From: Epichloe hybrida
Lineage: Eukaryota; Ascomycota; Sordariomycetes; Hypocreales; Clavicipitaceae
Assembly (NCBI GenBank): GCA_019022495.1
Contig: JAFEKR010000081.1
Location: 1-64,000, forward strand
Length of the DNA: 64,000 nt
Reading direction: 5' to 3'
Below, piece after piece: positions 59,312-64,000 of the stretch. The notes beneath the pieces are model-generated. The model made no database searches and was not told the origin of the DNA. It saw only the letters and a list, made by a program, of their open reading frames with translations. Made by a program: the position numbers and the translations under genes. The first letter of the stretch is position 1. The number at the start of each line of letters is the position of its first letter.

Positions 59312-62060
59312 GCACCGACAGGGAAGGTGGATGGAAAAAATGGCGTTTGAAGGACCAGGGCATGGACTGCGGATGGATAACTGGAGTTTCATACATGCAC
59401 TAGAGAGGGCACTGGGTTTAAACAAAAGGCAACGACGGCCTACCGAGTTTGTACGTACAGGGTCTTGTGTGTAAATTTCAGGCAGGGAATGGAATTCATT
59501 TCCCGCCACTCTTGAGATGTATGCTTCTTGAGAAAACTTAGACTTGTCATGTGCAGACTCGCGAACCCCGACAGAGGACGAAAACCACAGGTCGGAATTA
59601 CAAGTCATTTATAAAGCGCACGCACAAGAGACACAGGATTTCTTTTCTTCCACTTTGACAACTTGGATTGTCGTCGTCAACAAACAAGATTCCACACCGA
59701 ACCAGGCATGCCTGAGGGAAAACGTGGCCATCATGTCATGCCAGTAGGCCCTCGGTTCCCGGACGGCCACATGACGTCCGCCACGAAGCTGCAGCTTGCC
59801 TGGAATGGAATTGTCGCATCCAAATGTATTCGTGAGGTGTTTATGGAAATATGCAATCACCTCCTGCAGCATGGGTAGGTAATAATGTTGCAGCGTGACA
59901 GAGGCCAAGCAAGCCTGTTTGCTTGCTTGCTGGACTGAGTACTCCGTGTGCGTACGCCCTGAGATCCCGATGCAGGCAGATACACGCAGGTAGGTGCAGG
60001 TGCAGGTGCAAGGCCTGTGATAGCCTGCATATTCATGGCGCCACTGATGAATGTGAAGAGGAATTTATGCAGGGTAGGGTGATTCTGCAGCGGCCTAGAT
60101 CTTGGGGAAAAAAAAAAATCAAAAATCAAAAATCAGAAAAAAAAAATCGAATCCGCACGAGCCCGACTTCTTGCACCCTTGTTTTGTCTCACTAGACGGA
60201 ACTACGGCGGGACTTGTTGGGCCCAAGAGACTGAGACAATAATGACTTTTGGGCGCGAATGCATCTTGGACTGAGCTGAAAGAATACCCTTTGAGATGCT
60301 CCACTACCAAACTGTTCCATGGGAAAGGGGATACGTGCAAGTAGGAAGCTGTGAAACGTAGTAGACTTTGACTGTGGTGGCTTTGTTGGGCTTTCGTCGA
60401 CGTTTCGGCCCCCAATTCATGATCAGGGCGCGAGAAATTTTTTGGCAGAACAGAGTTCCTGACAAGAAGAAGATAATAAAAAAAGAAGTAAAAACCCCCC
60501 CCCCGTGCTCTGCTGCTGTACCCAAGTTGGGTAGTGGGACAATGCACAGTGAAACTGTACGATGCGGTTGTTTGCCGAGCGTTAATACACAGTCGTTGCA
60601 GTCATGGCAAGGGTGTCAAGTCGTGCCCCGAGAAAGGGGGGCAACGTCTTCCCTACCTAGCCAGGGATTTTTAGTATGAGGGCTGGCTTTATTATTTTCG
60701 GAGGAATCGGCTGCAGCCCTGCCTCTCGAGAGGACTGTATTGTCCGACTCTAGGCACCGGATTGCTGGGGAGTCTTGCAGGATCTTCATCAGACATCGTG
60801 ACGAGAACCCTTATCCAGTAATATACCCGCGACGCATCAAACTCCAGTTGCCCCAATGAGGCAAATCGAGTATTACGTGTTTCCGTGAATAGTCATCGAT
60901 GGACATTTTTTTGACAGATGGCTGAGACATTTTCCTATCCGATGGGTCGGAGCCTACGGATGTCATTCATGGCTGGTTGCACCGAGTCCCAAGTTGCTGC
61001 CTGCTTCGTTGATTCTGTGACACACACACTTTAGTCGCAATCAATACCAGCACCCAGTGGCGGGGGCGTGACGAGCACTGCAGAAAACCTGCTGGGGACC
61101 TAGATACCGTTGCTATATGCAAGTTGGCATGGGCTTGCGGCTTGCGCATCAGTAATAACTGTGTTGCCGATGTTGCCGGAAGTGTTGGGAACTGCAATCT
61201 GATAACGTCCTGAACTTGCGTCCGCTCTCGCAGTCGCGATATTATGCTTTGCTTCAATAAACAACCATGATCCGCTCCTCGGCATACAGCTGTAGTATAC
61301 GGATCCGTACATGGTACTATCAAGGGAAGAAGGTCATCAAGTTTGTTCAGGGATGCTTTGAGCTACAGACTGAAAAAAAAAACAATGGACCAACAGAGAG
61401 TTCATTGTCATGGTACTCACCACGAACTATCGTATTGATTGTTGTCATTCGCTCGGCCGCCTCATCGATTGAGCTGAGTTGTAGATGCTTCTGGGCTATG
61501 CTATAATAGTGAAACTAGTAGTAGTCCGTACATGCTGCTTGAGATTGTCACCTGTCATTTCCAGCATCGGAAATCTTACCACCAATCTTTGAACACATGC
61601 ATGTGTTTGAACGCCAAGAGCAGGCAGGCAGTTGGCAAGAGAGCTAGGAGCTGTCAACAAGCAAAACACAAGACCTGCAGGATGCCATGTCCATGACGAT
61701 ACAAACTGACGCAGGTCTTCCAACGACTGGGCCAAGGTGTGAAGACAAAGACGATGACGGTGGGCTGACTTAGTAATTACCCAACACTGCAGCTGCATGA
61801 GCCCGACTGACCTGGTCCTGAGAGGGAAATAGGTGAACATGTGTACAATTTTGCCGTTACCCAATGAAACAGGAACCTGTGAGGTTGAGCTTCCGAATTC
61901 TCGGCCGGAGATGCCATTGCGAAAGGGTTCTCAATTATGGATACTTGGCTCAACCAGTGATGCAGCTACTGAAGCCACAAGCGTGACCCGACAAAGCGCC
62001 TGCGAATGGAACGAGCGATCGCGCGCATTGTGTGGAACCACCACCTGTGTTGGCAGGGAT

Positions 62061-62093
62061 CCAAGAATTGTCCAAGAATTGTCCAAGAATTGT
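62061..62093 (+). repeat. 11-bp tandem CCAAGAATTGT x3
   Basis: Three exact CCAAGAATTGT copies. Intergenic. Confidence 0.9.
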
Positions 62094-62300
62094 GTGCGGC
62101 ACTCTGGTCCTCGCTCTGGGAGTTTTGGTAATAATACTGAGGTTCCGGCGAGCTGTCCATCAACCAAGGTAAATCCGCAGCTGGAACGGGAACGGCTAGT
62201 AGATGATGCTCTTCACGACATCGAGGATTGCACCAGACCTCTGGCAGAACGCCACATCGCGAAGCTCAACCAATTGACTCCTGTGCTCGCGAACATGCTC

Positions 62301-62354
62301 CCCTCTGTGCCCTCTGTGCCCTCTGTGCCCTCTGTGCCCTCTGTGCCCTCTGTG
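62301..62354 (+). repeat. 9-bp minisatellite CCCTCTGTG x6
   Basis: Six exact 9-mers, 54 bp, followed at once by CAGAGTACTCCGTGAGCACTGCGTGAGCAACTCC-type short duplications. In one frame it reads Pro-Ser-Val repeats. Confidence 0.93.
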
Positions 62355-62459
62355 CAGAGTACTCCGTGAGCACTGCGTGAGCAACTCCGTGAGCACTCCG
62401 GAGAGCAGACGGAATTGAAGCCGATAGCGTGTCTGGTCGGGCAAGCCGCAAAGCGCAGG

Positions 62460-62486
62460 AACCACTGCAACCACTGCAACCACTGC
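62460..62486 (+). repeat. 9-bp tandem (AACCACTGC) x3
   Basis: Three copies of a 9-mer AACCACTGC, 100 bp after the CCCTCTGTG array. Confidence 0.85.
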
Positions 62487-64000
62487 CCAACAAATGAACA
62501 AGTGTCTGGTGCTGATGAACTCAAATCGGCTGCTAGCGCCACGCGGCAGGGTCATGAGACCACAGGACGTTCCCACTTATATACGGACTATTTGAGATGT
62601 TGTCACTTGCCTCAGGCCTGCAAGTAGCTCGTTGATGTGAGAGCCGCGCACCGCATTGATAGTAAAGTCAATTGCAACCACTTTAATGGTGAAGCTGCCT
62701 TGTAGTCGATGGTGTCGTCAAATTTCATACTGGCGACTTCAATGCCCGCCACGTTCATGTACTCCGGACTTGGCGTTCTTGTTATTTTGTGGGAATGGCA
62801 AAAGTCGACTTTTGTACATAGAGCCCCCGGGGGCTCTTGCGAGGACAAGTTTTGTCAATTGACTCCCGACAAGCTTCAGTCTTCTGGTTGACCTTGCCAG
62901 TGATGTTGCTGATTCTTTCACAGAGTGAGTAGAGGACTGATTTTTATAAACTTAAACAACAAGTGGCTTTTCCGGAAACAAACGGCTCCCGCCCGGAGTA
63001 AGGAAGCGCAAACAGTCTTTTGCAGAAGAAGGTGATGGGCAGTGGCAAAAGTCATTTGCCATTGATCAATGTCCCGTTGTTGTGTGGTATTATCTGAACC
63101 GCGCAGATCCGGGAAAAGAACGACGCTCGAGCATCTCGCAGCTGCCACTGTATGTAATATACTGTCAGTAATCACGGGATATGACGACGAGCGTCGGTGG
63201 TAGTGGTCCCTCCAATAATAAAGAAAACCCCCCATCCTTTCCAGCGATACTTATTAGCGCATGTACTCCGTACTACTCCTACTACTACATGTAATAAGGT
63301 GCTGGCTCTGCTTGCTTGCCATTGCCCATTCATTGCCTTTGCTCTTCGTCATGTGGGCTAGGGCCGTTCGATCAGGCTGGTCCCGCGTGCAGCGTACGGA
63401 AGAGTCCGAACTTGTCATGTACAGGCTTGTCATCTCCCTGGTAGGCCCCTGGCGATTCCTTCCGGGAGATCCAAGATGAAAGTTAGATCAGCTGCTTTTT
63501 CGTTAAGCGTTGCGACATCTGATTCGTACTGTACATGTATGATCGGCGAAAAAGGTCAAGTAATATTGACTGGTCTGGGCCACGTTGGAACCCCTGCCCG
63601 GCATCAGGTGACAGGGCAGTAAAACATCGTAAACGGGGCATTTGAAAACCAAACTGGGGCTGCTGACCAAAGCTCAGGCCGAGACAGGGGCCGGAACGAA
63701 GGTTACCAGGAGATAGACCAGGAGATGGGAGAGTTGTTGTGCTGATGATGCCGATGCCGATGATGATTTGCTGGTTGGCAGGGCCCCGACTGTAGCTGCA
63801 TCAGGCTGACAGACTGGAACTGGAACTGGTGCTGGAGGTGACGAGGATGCTTCGTAAAAGACGGCACGGTTTCCGGATACCTGCACGTATGTACAAACGG
63901 ACAAAATTGCATTTGATACGTCAATTCTGCCCGGCTGTCAGTACATAGTGCCTGCCCCCAAGTGCACATGCTGATTGCCACAATGACGCAGACCTGGCCG

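Larger units (their letters stand above)
59312..64000. other. Gene-poor right end
   Basis: 4.7 kb after the kinase stop with no gene I can support. The first few hundred bases are its 3' UTR. Notable: TTGCTTGCTTGCT near 59917, a GTGCAG array near 59993-60010, an AAAAATC array near 60112-60147, and three minisatellites at 62.0-62.5 kb. Open frames such as 61833-62369 (+, 178 codons) have no domain, and that one's tail is just the translated minisatellite. Confidence 0.4.

Noticed and set aside
61833..62369. 178-codon plus-strand frame ending in Pro-Ser-Val repeats
   Set aside because: The repeat tail is the translated CCCTCTGTG minisatellite; the rest has no family and no splice or promoter support.

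Overview
The window is nuclear DNA of a filamentous ascomycete, most likely a Sordariomycete of the order Hypocreales. The signs are spliced genes with short introns (about 50-185 bp, GTRNGT...YAG), typical filamentous-fungal housekeeping proteins, CT-rich leaders and many G/C and A/T homopolymers in intergenic DNA. Family placement (for example Clavicipitaceae sensu lato) is only an impression. No rRNA, tRNA, CRISPR, phage or intact transposon was recognised.

Layout. (1) 0-13.2 kb is gene-dense: eIF2B delta (GCD2, +), a small complex I-type subunit (-), a very large HSP90-type-ATPase/DUF3684 protein (-, damaged), an MMTAG2-like RS-rich protein (-), which shares a 219-bp divergent promoter with Mediator subunit MED6 (+), and a class-3 fatty aldehyde dehydrogenase (-, in-frame stop). 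(2) 13.2-31.7 kb has no gene I can support: an 18.5-kb desert with minisatellites, homopolymers and a recurring TACTCCGTA-type motif. (3) 31.7-33.2 kb encodes an Azf1-type four-finger C2H2 regulator (+), followed by 4 kb without a recognised gene. (4) 37.3-44.8 kb holds Elongator subunit ELP2 (+), a serine palmitoyltransferase small-subunit-like protein (-), a mitochondrial GGQ release-factor-like protein (+) and actin (-, six coding exons). (5) 47.7-59.3 kb holds the Hsp70 exchange factor FES1 (+), mitochondrial ribosomal protein uL5m/MRPL7 (-), a ubiquitin-specific protease ending in a CaaX box (+), a decayed tom40 copy (-) and 6-phosphofructo-2-kinase (+). (6) 59.3-64 kb is gene-poor with more short tandem repeats.

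Most genes are unrelated housekeeping functions (translation initiation, transcription, tRNA modification, mitochondria, proteostasis, glycolytic control) and form no operon-like pathway. The unusual theme is damage. tom40 carries several frame breaks and two internal deletions but keeps both introns. The DUF3684 gene lacks its normal N-terminal ATPase helix and has a one-base frameshift. The aldehyde dehydrogenase has TGA in place of a conserved Trp codon. Neighbouring genes of similar length are intact, so this looks like selective decay, perhaps with second copies elsewhere, unless local sequence errors explain part of it. All gene models were read by eye from splice signals and remembered family sequences. 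No alignment or search was run.
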